Below are positions 1 to 9,248 of a DNA stretch of 64,000 bases, piece by piece. The notes under the pieces were generated by a model, which searched no databases, was not told where the DNA came from, and worked only from the letters and a program-made list of their open reading frames with translations. The stretch is from Nakaseomyces glabratus (taxonomy: Eukaryota; Ascomycota; Saccharomycetes; Saccharomycetales; Saccharomycetaceae). The stretch lies in the NCBI RefSeq assembly GCF_010111755.1, contig NC_088959.1:310001-374000 (forward strand), written 5' to 3'. How positions within the stretch are numbered: position 1 is the stretch's first letter; every line of letters begins with the position of its first letter. The position numbers were made by a program, and so were the translations under genes.

Positions 1-148
1 ACAACCTCTCTTCATCTGAATCATCTCTATAATACTGGGAGTCACCAAGAAGGACCTTCTCTCTCTTCTCAGCAAAGTCGTCTACCTCATTTAACCCATA
101 ATCGTCATCCCTTGCTTCTCTTTGAGAAGCTCTACTCTTCTTAGCCAT
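1..148 (-). CDS. SAS10: SAS10/UTP3, small-subunit processome protein (5' end only)
   Basis: Only the first 49 codons lie in the window; the gene continues past the left edge. The start is the ATG at 148-146. The N-terminus has a basic patch (AKKSRASQR) and then the segment YGLNEVDDFAEKREKVLLG, which I recognise as the near-invariant N-terminal block of yeast Sas10/Utp3. An acidic stretch begins at residue 42. Sas10 is a nucleolar U3 snoRNP/SSU-processome component needed for 18S rRNA maturation. It is divergently arranged with RPC53, in agreement with S. cerevisiae YDL153C near YDL150W. The intergene carries ribosome-biogenesis (PAC/RRPE) boxes, which fits the assignment. The rest of the protein cannot be judged here. 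Confidence 0.85.
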   Translation of the reverse strand, partial: MAKKSRASQREARDDDYGLNEVDDFAEKREKVLLGDSQYYRDDSDEERL

Positions 149-236
149 AATCGTGCAGCTTATAGTTATCGTACTTTGTAAACCTGACAATAAAAGACAC
201 CACCAGACTTAAATACAAACCAATATGTAATCTTTA

Positions 237-318
237 AGCTCATCGCAGAGCTCATCGCCTGATTTTTTTTTTCGCAAAAAATTTTTTTTCTTCAGTTTTT
301 CACAGATGAGCTCATCGC
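237..318. promoter_or_regulatory. PAC/RRPE cluster between SAS10 and RPC53
   Basis: The 10-mer AGCTCATCGC, the reverse complement of the PAC box GCGATGAGCT, occurs three times: 237-246, 249-258 and 309-318. The third copy sits in the palindrome GATGAGCTCATC (305-316), so it reads as PAC on both strands. Between copies two and three is an A6/T8 stretch (276-289) containing the RRPE core AAAAATTTT. PAC (Dot6/Tod6) and RRPE (Stb3) are established marks of ribosome-biogenesis and Pol I/III genes, which suits both flanking genes. Confidence 0.8.
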
Positions 319-494
319 AAAAGTTTGAAAACAAGCTATAGTAGTCCTAAAATAGCTGGCACTTGTGGCATGATCCCCGGGGTTAACTTGATATTGTTGT
401 GGTAAGCACCGTTGTTAACATCTGACATAAAGAGTGGTTCAACTGTAGCCAGAGCCTGACACATAACAATACTAGAAAAAAGCTACGTTAGAGC

Positions 495-1778
495 ATGAGT
501 GGAAGATTGCCTTCGCTTAAGGATTCTGGCGCTTCAAAGCCGTTGAAGTTTAAGCCTAAGGCCGTTGCGAGAAGGACAAAGGAGGAGCGAGAAGCTTCTG
601 TTCCGAAATTGAAGCCGGATGAAGTTGAAGTGGATAAGAATAGGAGAAAGAGGGCGCCACCAACAGCCAACAAGAAGCGTGTGCCAAAATACCTGAACAA
701 CACTCATGTCATATCCAGTGGTCCGATGGCTGCAGGAACGTACTCTTCGAACTCGGGTTCAATGAATCGAGGGTTTGGTTCTCCAATTATTAAGACTGAT
801 GAGGAGACCTCATCACTGATTCAAAAGAGTCTGGAATCCTTGGAGAATGGAAACGGAGATGATGAAGATGAAGATATGGAAGGACAAAGGACAAGGGCAA
901 GAAAACTGAATATGGGTAAAGAATTAAGCTACAAGCAGTATATACTACACGAAAAGGAAATCGAGGATGACGATAACGAAGACGATGTTGACTTAACCAC
1001 TGCCGAAGGCGAAGCCACGGAGGAGTTGGAAACAAGAAGAATTGAGCAATTGTTCCCTGTACGTCCACTAAGAGTTAGACATGAAGACACAGAAACGCTA
1101 CATAAGACTATTCAGGAAACATACTCAGAAATAGCGACGCGAGAAGCTACACCGGCTCCACAAAGTGTTACTCAAATCAAAGAGGATCCAGAACACGCAA
1201 ATTCTTTGCAAGACGTATTAGTGAAAAAAGAGAATGAGCTCCAAAATAAGTTAGAAGAACTGTATATAGAAAACGGTGTTGATGGCCAATCTAGGGAGCT
1301 AAACCTAGAGAAAATCCAGATACAGAACGACTATATTAAGATCTTAAAGAACATCGAAAAGATAAACGACAAGCCAAATAAGTTCATGGTCTTCCAATTG
1401 CCACCTAAGCTACCAGAGTTCAAGGTCAAACCCAGCAAACGAGAGGCAAACAATGAACAAGCACCAACCAGTATAGATGACAAATCCAACACAGATGACA
1501 AGCCAGGTAAGAAAGCCAAGCAACAAGAACCTGAGCCAGAGTTAAACGGTAAGATAGGCTCTTTGAGAATTCATAAATCTGGTAAACTGACAATAAAAAT
1601 TGGAGATGTTGTAATGGATATCAGCAGAGGTGCTGAGACAACATTCATTCAGGACATTGTCAAAATTAATGAGCACGAAGATACGAACCAAGATAAAGAC
1701 CCTGAAGAGCAACTACCACCTTCCATAGAATGCTTAGGAACTGTAACAGGAAGAGCAGTGGTACAGCCAAGTATATAA
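495..1778 (+). CDS. RPC53: RNA polymerase III subunit C53 (Rpc4)
   Basis: 427 residues, close to the S. cerevisiae size. Recognised from N-terminal GRLPSLKDS, the KPLKFKPKAVARR block, KYLNNTHVISSGP around residue 65, and the C-terminal RPC53 domain from about residue 182 (RIEQLFPVRPLRVRHED) through FMVFQLPPKLP and the final GSLRIHKSGKLTIKIGDVVMDISRGAETTF block. The middle is acidic and low in complexity. Rpc53 pairs with Rpc37 as the TFIIF-like subcomplex of Pol III, acting in initiation, termination and reinitiation. The start is the first ATG, preceded by an A-rich leader. It matches YDL150W in position, next to ATG9. Sequence identity is clear; the functional role comes from the family. 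Confidence 0.97.
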   Translation: MSGRLPSLKDSGASKPLKFKPKAVARRTKEEREASVPKLKPDEVEVDKNRRKRAPPTANKKRVPKYLNNTHVISSGPMAAGTYSSNSGSMNRGFGSPIIKTDEETSSLIQKSLESLENGNGDDEDEDMEGQRTRARKLNMGKELSYKQYILHEKEIEDDDNEDDVDLTTAEGEATEELETRRIEQLFPVRPLRVRHEDTETLHKTIQETYSEIATREATPAPQSVTQIKEDPEHANSLQDVLVKKENELQNKLEELYIENGVDGQSRELNLEKIQIQNDYIKILKNIEKINDKPNKFMVFQLPPKLPEFKVKPSKREANNEQAPTSIDDKSNTDDKPGKKAKQQEPEPELNGKIGSLRIHKSGKLTIKIGDVVMDISRGAETTFIQDIVKINEHEDTNQDKDPEEQLPPSIECLGTVTGRAVVQPSI

Positions 1779-2330
1779 CATGATGAAACCATACTTTTTT
1801 GTGTTCCCATAGAGAACTCAAACCAACAATGATTCACACACGTAAAGAGACACAGGGCACAGGTGAATCCATCAAGGGACCATTTACAGCATATCTTAAT
1901 TTATCTTTAATTTGATATTATATAGCATTATTTATCAACCATATCTTTAACTGTGAGCAAACTTCAAAGAGAGCTTCACGATGAACATATAAATTTGAAA
2001 GAATTTGATTGAAAAAAATGTCAAAAATAAGGGAAGACAACTAGAATCTTCAACACATTCTTTAACATCAAAAGTCTTGCAATGTTCAGTAAGTGAACAG
2101 ATAAATAGGCATACAGAAACAGGGCAAGTCCTAGTAGAACTATATACTGTGAGTATTTAAAGGGTGTCTATTTTTGCATCTTTTCTACTGGCGGGAAAGG
2201 ATATTGTTGTGGTTGAAAGATTACTTACGAAAGGTCAAAGATCAAATATAAACTAGAATTTTCAAAAGGATACTGATAGAGGTCATAATAGCGCCAGAAT
2301 CTAGGTGTAACAGTACTTAGTTGAGTAGTT
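1779..2330. other. Intergenic, RPC53 3' end to ATG9 promoter
   Basis: 552 bp between two same-strand genes, AT-rich. It must hold the RPC53 terminator and the ATG9 promoter. I see no ORF resembling a protein and no RNA gene, repeat or convincing factor site. Confidence 0.6.
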
Positions 2331-5117
2331 ATGGAGCAAAGTGGTCATGAACCTGGTAAGAATACGTTTCTATCGCGAGTTTTTGGTTTACAATCGGATG
2401 ACGTTTCTACATCGATCCACACACAAGAGTTAAGTACAATACCTCTGGATGAAGACGAGAGCAATCACGGAGCTTTAGTAGAGTCAGAGGATGATGAAGA
2501 TCACAATGATGGTGTGCGATTGCTAGAGTCGGATCCCGGAACTTCGACGCAAGATAGTTTAGAGAGTGACACTAGTGAGGAGGATGAACGTATTAATGGG
2601 ATAAATAGTGACTCTCAAGTGATTGACACATCTAGACCACTTCTGAGTAAAAAAGAAACTATGGAATTGCATCCCTTTGGCAGTCAGAATGGGAGAATAA
2701 TGGAGTCTTCCATAAAACTGGGTCAGCCATCTAGTGATGAGGAAGACTTAATTAATGTTAATGAATCTCTACAGCCTGATTTAGAAAACAGGATAAATCC
2801 AATATATCATGAAGACAAGCTTGATAAGGCGCTGGGTAATAGCTCGAAAAACATAAGAACATCCACTTTTCTTGATAGAGTACTCAAGCCCAATGATGTT
2901 AAGAAGAATAGTACTAAAAAAAGGCAAAACAGCCATAACTACAATCCTACTTCTACTTATACCAACTCTAGCTCTAACACATTTTTGAATACAGTAAAAG
3001 GTGAAAAGTCCAGTAAAAAATATAAATTGAAAAGGCCAAATATTTTGAACGCCCTATCAGTCGTTAACAATATGCCTGAAAGAAGATTAAATACACTAAG
3101 CCCCAAGGAAAGAGCTCTATGGAAATGGGCAAATGTAGATAACCTCGATCTGTTCCTTCAAGATGCCTATAATTATTACCTTGGAAACGGTTTTCACTGT
3201 ATTATTTTGCAAAAAGTTTTGAATATATTAACATTATTATTTGTTGTTTTTGTTTCAAGTTTTATGGGCTATTGTGTAGACTATTCGAAATTACCGACAA
3301 GTACACGGTTTTCAGAAATTAAGATTGATCACTGCTACAGTCAAAATATTACTGGATTCACTAAATTTTTACTATTCCTATTCTATGGATTTGTCATTTT
3401 GAAAGTAATTCAGTTATACTTTGATATTAATAACATTAGAGAAATGAAATTATTTTATCACTACCTTTTGAATATATCTGATGATGAATTGCAGACAATA
3501 CCTTGGCAAAATATAATTCAGCAATTGATGTATCTCAAAGATCAAAATGCTTTAACTGCTAACGTAGTCGCAGTTAAAGCGAAAAATAAACTTAACGCTC
3601 ATGGAATTGCCAATAGAATAATGAGAAAAGAAAATTATCTCATAGCATTATACAACAATGACATTTTAGATTTAAGATTTCCAATTCCATTCTTTGGCAG
3701 TCAGCCATTGACAAAAACATTGGAATGGAATATCAATTTATGTGTGATGGGTTATGTTTTTAATGAAGCAGGCTTCATTAAACAGGGATTTTTGAAAGCT
3801 ACCCAGAAAGAATACTTTGCAAACGAATTACGAAAGAGGTTTATGCTAGCTGGATTTTTGAATATCATATTATCTCCATTTTTGGTTTCTTATTTTGTTC
3901 TCTTATACTTTTTCAGATACTTTAACGAATACAAAACATCGCCGGAAAATATTGGTGCTAGACAGTATACTCCGATGGCAGAATGGAAATTTAGAGAGTA
4001 CAATGAACTGTATCATATCTTCAGGAAACGAATAGGTCTAAGTAATCCCTTAGCAAGTAAATACGTTGACCAGTTTCCAAAAGAGAAAACAAATATACTT
4101 TTGAAATTTGTGTCTTTTATATCCGGTTCCTTTGTTGCAATTTTAGCAATTTTAGCACTTTGGGATCCAGAGAACTTTTTAAATTTTGAAGTGACTCACG
4201 ATAAAACTGTTTTGTTTTATATCACGGTTCTGGGAGCTATTTGGTCCATAAGTCAAGGATCAGTTTCCACAGAGTATCATGTATTTGATCCTGAGGAAAC
4301 ACTAAGAGAACTTGCCGAGTATACCCATTACCTGCCAGATAGTTGGAAGGATAGATACCATACCGAAGGTGTTAAACAGGAATTTTGTGAACTCTATAAT
4401 TTGAGAATCACTGTATTGTTAAGAGAATTGGCAAGTTTGATCACCACACCTTTTATATTATGGTTTTCGCTACCAAATAGTGCTGGAAAAATGGTTGACT
4501 TTTTCCGTGAGTCTTCTGTTTATGTCGATGGTCTAGGGTATGTTTGTAAATATGCTGTATATGATGGTGACGCAGATGCTGTTAAGAAGCATTTTGGTAC
4601 AGACGGCAATGAGACTACAGAACAAGATGCAGCTACAGAAGAACAAGATATCGACTCAGAACCAGATGAAGCAACAAAAAAGATGATGCAATCTTATATG
4701 TACTTCCTGGATGATTATGAGAATGACGATAATTTACTTGGTAAATATCAAATCCCAAAGAAGAGAAGAGAGAGTTTTGATAACACACAGTATGATGTTA
4801 GCAATAGCAATCAGAAAAATCAAGATGATGATAGTGATATGATCTTAGCCAATCGATACACATGGAGAAAGCAGTTCAAACCAGGGCAAAAACCTGAACT
4901 TTTTAGAATTGGAAATCATGTCTTGAATGATAAAACATTTACACAACAAGGTAGCAATCACCTTGGCATTGATGAGTCCTATGCGCGATCACAAATAAGT
5001 AATACTGCAGAGGAGAGTAATAGGTCAAGCCTGTATAATTCCAAGTACAAATCACCCACCAAAGGTGTATTAGGACTGGTAAAGGAATACTACAAAAAAT
5101 CTGACGTAGGTAGATAA
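2331..5117 (+). CDS. ATG9: Autophagy transmembrane protein, lipid scramblase Atg9
   Basis: 928 residues. The N-terminus HGKNTFLSRVFGLQSDDV-like block and the C-terminus GVLGLVKEYYKKSDVGR match yeast Atg9, with the conserved core starting near residue 250 (ERALWKWANV). Hydrophobic segments lie near residues 288-312, 343-363, 502-527, 593-612, 626-641 and 697-715, as expected for the Atg9 fold. The 240-residue N-terminal and about 180-residue C-terminal tails are acidic, Ser/Asn-rich and variable. Atg9 travels on small Golgi-derived vesicles that seed the phagophore; the family is a trimeric scramblase working with Atg2 and Atg18. It lies downstream of RPC53 as in S. cerevisiae, but the next S. 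cerevisiae gene, NOP14, is missing here. Confidence 0.97.
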   Translation: MEQSGHEPGKNTFLSRVFGLQSDDVSTSIHTQELSTIPLDEDESNHGALVESEDDEDHNDGVRLLESDPGTSTQDSLESDTSEEDERINGINSDSQVIDTSRPLLSKKETMELHPFGSQNGRIMESSIKLGQPSSDEEDLINVNESLQPDLENRINPIYHEDKLDKALGNSSKNIRTSTFLDRVLKPNDVKKNSTKKRQNSHNYNPTSTYTNSSSNTFLNTVKGEKSSKKYKLKRPNILNALSVVNNMPERRLNTLSPKERALWKWANVDNLDLFLQDAYNYYLGNGFHCIILQKVLNILTLLFVVFVSSFMGYCVDYSKLPTSTRFSEIKIDHCYSQNITGFTKFLLFLFYGFVILKVIQLYFDINNIREMKLFYHYLLNISDDELQTIPWQNIIQQLMYLKDQNALTANVVAVKAKNKLNAHGIANRIMRKENYLIALYNNDILDLRFPIPFFGSQPLTKTLEWNINLCVMGYVFNEAGFIKQGFLKATQKEYFANELRKRFMLAGFLNIILSPFLVSYFVLLYFFRYFNEYKTSPENIGARQYTPMAEWKFREYNELYHIFRKRIGLSNPLASKYVDQFPKEKTNILLKFVSFISGSFVAILAILALWDPENFLNFEVTHDKTVLFYITVLGAIWSISQGSVSTEYHVFDPEETLRELAEYTHYLPDSWKDRYHTEGVKQEFCELYNLRITVLLRELASLITTPFILWFSLPNSAGKMVDFFRESSVYVDGLGYVCKYAVYDGDADAVKKHFGTDGNETTEQDAATEEQDIDSEPDEATKKMMQSYMYFLDDYENDDNLLGKYQIPKKRRESFDNTQYDVSNSNQKNQDDDSDMILANRYTWRKQFKPGQKPELFRIGNHVLNDKTFTQQGSNHLGIDESYARSQISNTAEESNRSSLYNSKYKSPTKGVLGLVKEYYKKSDVGR

Positions 5118-5590
5118 TCCTTGCTATGCTTTTGCTTATAAGAATTTGTCTCAACAAGAGAAGATTGTTGAGTATAGCAGGGCGTGAATACTAACTATAT
5201 AATTAATGACTGATAGCAAACTGCCTGAATTCCAATGTTTTCATCTATATATGAAAAACTAATTTATATTTCATCTCAGCTAATATTAATGAGGGTTATA
5301 CACCCATCTATATACGTGCTCTTGTACGAGTCAACTGGTGGCGAAACCAAGGGAGCAATGAGGACAAAGTTCAGCAACGCCAGCTAGTAATGAAAGCTTA
5401 ATATAAAAGTAAGTCGAAGAGGAATCAGTTACTGACACTAAGTAACATTTGTCTATTGCTCAACAATACTACATCCTGCTATCGAGAGTTAGGTTATTGT
5501 CATACATCTGTTTTCATAATCTTTTGATCACATTTGGCGTGTGCAAATAATCAAGAAACAGGATCTTCATTCATATATTAATATTATCCA
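5118..5590. other. Intergenic, ATG9 3' end to RPN5 promoter
   Basis: 473 bp. In S. cerevisiae the divergent NOP14 (YDL148C) occupies this slot; no trace of a coding sequence is visible here. It holds the PACE-like box at 5337-5345. A TACTAAC heptamer occurs at 5189-5195 without a convincing spliced gene around it. Confidence 0.6.
5337..5345 (+). promoter_or_regulatory. PACE-like Rpn4 site upstream of RPN5
   Basis: GGTGGCGAA, one base from the canonical proteasome-associated control element GGTGGCAAA. It lies about 245 bp upstream of the RPN5 ATG. Rpn4 control of proteasome genes through this box is established in yeasts; its use here is inferred. Confidence 0.6.
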
Positions 5591-6928
5591 ATGTCTAGAG
5601 ACGCACCAATTAAAGCCGAAAAGGACTATACCTCGGTTCTTAAGGAAGAGTTTCCCATAATTGACAAGCTAGCAAAATCTGATGCAAACGCTGCCTTGGA
5701 CAAATTGCTAGTATTGGAAAAGAAGACGAGACAAGCGGCGGATTTGACATCTTCCAAGGATGTTTTAGCTAAGATTGTTGACGTACTTGTGGAGAAGGAT
5801 AACTGGGATGAGCTTGACGAACAATTGACCCTGTTATCCAAGAAACATGGTCAACTAAAGTTATCGATCCAATACATGGTACAAAAGATAATGCAAGCAC
5901 TAGATGAAAACAAGAAAATCCCACTTAAGACTAGAATCAAGACAATCGAGACCATTAGAACGGTCACTGAAAATAAAATTTTTGTTGAAGTAGAAAGGGC
6001 AAGAGTTACCAGAGAATTGACAAATATAAGAAAAGAAGAAGGTGACATAGCTAAGGCTGCTGATATATTATGTGAATTGCAAGTGGAAACATACGGGTCT
6101 ATGGATATGTTCGAGAAAATTCAATTTATCCTAGAACAAATGGAATTGAGTATATTGAAAGGTGACTACTCTCAAGCTACAGTTTTCTCTAGAAAGATTC
6201 TGAAGAAAACATTCAAGAACGAAAAATATGAATCATTGAAGCTACAATACTACGAACTATTAATTAAAATTGGTCTTCATAAAAATGATTACTTAGAAGT
6301 AGCTCAATATTTCCAAGAAATATATGAGACAAAGTCTGTGAAAGAAGATGAAGAAAAATGGAAGCCGGCACTTTCTAGAATGGTATACTTCTTGATCTTG
6401 GCACCATATGGCAATCTACAAAATGATTTGATTCACAAGATTCAGCTCGATAACAATTTGAAAAAATTGGAGCAACAGGAATCTTTAGTAAGGTTGTTTA
6501 CCACAAAGGAGTTTATGAAATGGCCAGTAGTTAAGAAGACATATGAACCTGTATTGATCCAGGACACGGTGGCATTTGGTGGTAAAGACAATAAGCACCA
6601 CTGGGATGAATTAAAGGATCGAGTTGTGGAACATAACCTAAGAGTCATCTCAGAGTACTATACCAGAATCACACTAGCCAGATTGAACGAACTTCTTGAT
6701 CTAACAGAATCAGAAACAGAAACATTTATTAGTAACTTGGTTAACCAAGGTGTCATATACGCCAAGGTAAATAGGCCGGCAAAGATTGTTAACTTTGAAA
6801 AGCCTCTAAATTCATGTGAATTATTAAACGAATGGTCAGACAACGTAAATCAACTACTAGAAAATATTGAAACTATTGGCCATCTGATTACAAAGGAAGA
6901 AATAATGCATGGACTAAAAGCCAAATAA
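5591..6928 (+). CDS. RPN5: 26S proteasome lid subunit Rpn5
   Basis: 445 residues, the usual family length. Recognised from the start MSRDAPIKAEKDY, the block LTLLSKKHGQLKLSIQYM near residue 78, and the C-terminal PCI module (about residues 290-410, including HNLRVISEYYTRITLARLNELLDL and the NRPAKIVNFEKP loop). The C-terminal helix ends GHLITKEEIMHGLKAK. Rpn5 is a PCI-domain scaffold of the proteasome lid and is also reported to function with the COP9-like complex in yeast. The ORF is entirely helical-repeat-like, with no membrane segment. It follows ATG9, as YDL147W follows YDL149W once NOP14 is removed. The PACE-like box upstream suggests proteasome-regulon control. Confidence 0.97.
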   Translation: MSRDAPIKAEKDYTSVLKEEFPIIDKLAKSDANAALDKLLVLEKKTRQAADLTSSKDVLAKIVDVLVEKDNWDELDEQLTLLSKKHGQLKLSIQYMVQKIMQALDENKKIPLKTRIKTIETIRTVTENKIFVEVERARVTRELTNIRKEEGDIAKAADILCELQVETYGSMDMFEKIQFILEQMELSILKGDYSQATVFSRKILKKTFKNEKYESLKLQYYELLIKIGLHKNDYLEVAQYFQEIYETKSVKEDEEKWKPALSRMVYFLILAPYGNLQNDLIHKIQLDNNLKKLEQQESLVRLFTTKEFMKWPVVKKTYEPVLIQDTVAFGGKDNKHHWDELKDRVVEHNLRVISEYYTRITLARLNELLDLTESETETFISNLVNQGVIYAKVNRPAKIVNFEKPLNSCELLNEWSDNVNQLLENIETIGHLITKEEIMHGLKAK

Positions 6929-7504
6929 GCAACACGTTCTTAGTAATAGCATTTCAATACACAATGGTATATAGTTTTCTTTTCCTATTTGTGATCGTTG
7001 TCAAAAGAACATAGACAAACCGTCATTTGAGGCTGTACTTGAATAAAGCTTCAAAATAGTATCAAGGATTAAGTATCAATCATCTATCTAGAAATAAAGC
7101 TTATATATTTACTCGACATTGTCAACAATATACTTTGTTGGACTAAAAAGGGTCCAGTTTTTGAGTCTTGATGACGTTTAAAAGGGAAAAAAAGGAAAAA
7201 AGCAATAATAAGAGAATATTACCACTGTTTCGATTATTGCCGTAAATCAGCCTAAGAACTGAATATATACAAATTTAAACGATAGTGTTTACAACTCATT
7301 TATCAGACAGTAACAGTACTGAGCGAGGTTAGCAATTCTAATAGCCAATTGTATAACCTTCCTCTTCAAACTTCACAGTGGAGGGTTTTAATCAAAATCG
7401 AAAAAAGCACGAGAAGTCATACTAGCCAGGGAGTACGACGCAACAAAAGGTATTCGAGAACACTTTACTTTGAGAAGAACAATATAGTTTATGAGGTTAG
7501 ACAA
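6929..7504. other. Intergenic, RPN5 3' end to LDB17 promoter
   Basis: 576 bp with A/T tracts, including an A-rich stretch near 7185-7200. The reading frame of LDB17 is open back to about 7349 but has no ATG before 7505, so I treat 7349-7504 as 5' UTR. No other gene is seen. Confidence 0.6.
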
Positions 7505-8938
7505 ATGGTACATATCGATGGTGAAGACACTAGCAAGCCTGTGAAATCGAGAGATGAGAAGATAAAGTTTTGGGCTGCTTTAGAAAGCACGGTTCATGAT
7601 GAGGGGTCCTCATCTGACACTAATAGAGTTAATTCCAACCTTGTTAAGTTTTTGAAAATGGCAACTGATAACTACAATGAATTTATAGTAACAGAACAGG
7701 ACTTATTTAGGATGTGCCTAACCATTGCAGAATCTGAATTATTTACTAAGAATACCAAATTCTGTATTAGCAAGCTACTTTCCCTCTTAAACATTGATTT
7801 ATTGGAGATGAATATGAAGTTCATCATTGTTTACATATTACTGTATGAATGCAAAAGGAACGTTAACTCTTTGGTGACAATGCTTGAGTTTCAAGGTTTT
7901 AATGTTTTTTACAACACTCTTTACACTGCATTTGCGTACATTCAGAAATATGGAACTGATAGAGGTATAGCCGAGCATGAGATAACGAATTCACAACTTG
8001 AAGAATGGTCTGATGTTGATCATATAATTCTCGATGAGATGAAAAAAATATCCACTGTTTTAATGGAGATCCTATTCATTATATTTAAATATGGTAAATG
8101 CTCTGTTGCAAATGTTCAACTGGTTGATGATTTCTTCACCTACTTCCTTATCAATTCGATCAGATCTGATGTAACAGATGACCTGTTCAACAATGCACAG
8201 TTTAAGTTAGCTCTAGCGTTGAATGAACAATATATTGTCTTCTCAAAAAAATTTGAAATGGAAAATAAAATATTCAAATATTTATTAAACTCTTCTGTTT
8301 CTAAAAGGTTTGTGGAATTACTTCTATTGAAGTTTAATCGATTAATGGACTCATCCCTTCAGGTGATGATGTGCAAAGTCATATACTTGATTGTGACATC
8401 AACAGACAATGATGTTGCCATGAACTACTTTTACCTTAATGATCTAAATGTGTTGATAGACGTATTGATAAGAGAATTACAAAATATGAATGGCAGAGAA
8501 GAGTATTGGAGAGCTACTATACTACGTGTTCTTTTGCCCTTATTAAAAAACACCGAATTGTGCAGAACTCATTACCGAAAAGATGATTTAGTAGAACTAC
8601 TCACATACCTGTCAAAGCCAGAAAACATATGCGATAATGGCGTAATTACACAGGAGCAAGAAGTAACTATCCGTCTTGCAAAAAAATGTCTAAATGGTGT
8701 GGAATGGTTGGAAAATGACACTTCCGATGATGATGCCATTAGTTCTAATAGTCTGGAGAGTTCTCAGTCAAGCGTTGAGTCGCTCTCAAATAGTTTGGCT
8801 AATCACAGCACCAACAATCGGCCACGTTTAACTAGAGGTAGCCTTGAATTATCAGCAGAGTCTTTGACAATGAGAAAAGAACGAGCTAAAGGTCCGCCTC
8901 CACCACCACCACCTCCAAGATCCCGAAAAAAGTGCTAA
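7505..8938 (+). CDS. LDB17: Endocytic actin regulator Ldb17 (SPIN90/DIP1-like)
   Basis: 477 residues from the first in-frame ATG at 7505 (MVHIDGEDTSK). The frame extends upstream only through non-ATG codons, and S. cerevisiae Ldb17 is of similar length, about 490. The body is an armadillo-like helical repeat region, typical of the SPIN90/Ldb17 leucine-rich domain, and ends in a proline-rich tail of eight consecutive prolines followed by RSRKKC. In this family the domain activates Arp2/3 to start linear actin filaments at endocytic patches, and the poly-proline tail binds SH3 domains such as that of Sla1. A Ser/Asn-rich linker around residues 415-455 separates the two. Position matches YDL146W, between RPN5 and COP1. 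Confidence 0.9.
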   Translation: MVHIDGEDTSKPVKSRDEKIKFWAALESTVHDEGSSSDTNRVNSNLVKFLKMATDNYNEFIVTEQDLFRMCLTIAESELFTKNTKFCISKLLSLLNIDLLEMNMKFIIVYILLYECKRNVNSLVTMLEFQGFNVFYNTLYTAFAYIQKYGTDRGIAEHEITNSQLEEWSDVDHIILDEMKKISTVLMEILFIIFKYGKCSVANVQLVDDFFTYFLINSIRSDVTDDLFNNAQFKLALALNEQYIVFSKKFEMENKIFKYLLNSSVSKRFVELLLLKFNRLMDSSLQVMMCKVIYLIVTSTDNDVAMNYFYLNDLNVLIDVLIRELQNMNGREEYWRATILRVLLPLLKNTELCRTHYRKDDLVELLTYLSKPENICDNGVITQEQEVTIRLAKKCLNGVEWLENDTSDDDAISSNSLESSQSSVESLSNSLANHSTNNRPRLTRGSLELSAESLTMRKERAKGPPPPPPPPRSRKKC

Positions 8939-9248
8939 TCTTTATAATTCTTTTACAAGGTGATACTTTAAACTGCGTTTGATGAGTGTCTACCTACAAT
9001 GGAATTACATGTTCAGCACTTTCATACGGATGATATAGTACCATGAAAAATATTTGTTTATGTACGCTCCTCAACCTTCATTTGCATGAGTACAATTGAA
9101 CCAAATACAAACTTTGTCATGAACATTTTAGAGACGCATTTTGTTACGCCGGCTTTAACAATTATGTGTCTCTTAATATAATCATTTTTAATAGATTTAT
9201 TTTACAAACTGTTTATATGTTGTACTAAATAATTTGATGATCCTCTAT

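Noticed and set aside
5189..5217. Intron signals after ATG9 (TACTAAC then TAG)
   Set aside because: The only upstream GTATGT lies in ATG9 coding sequence, and no spliced product makes sense.
7349..7504. N-terminal extension of LDB17
   Set aside because: The frame is open but has no ATG; the ATG at 7505 gives the family length.
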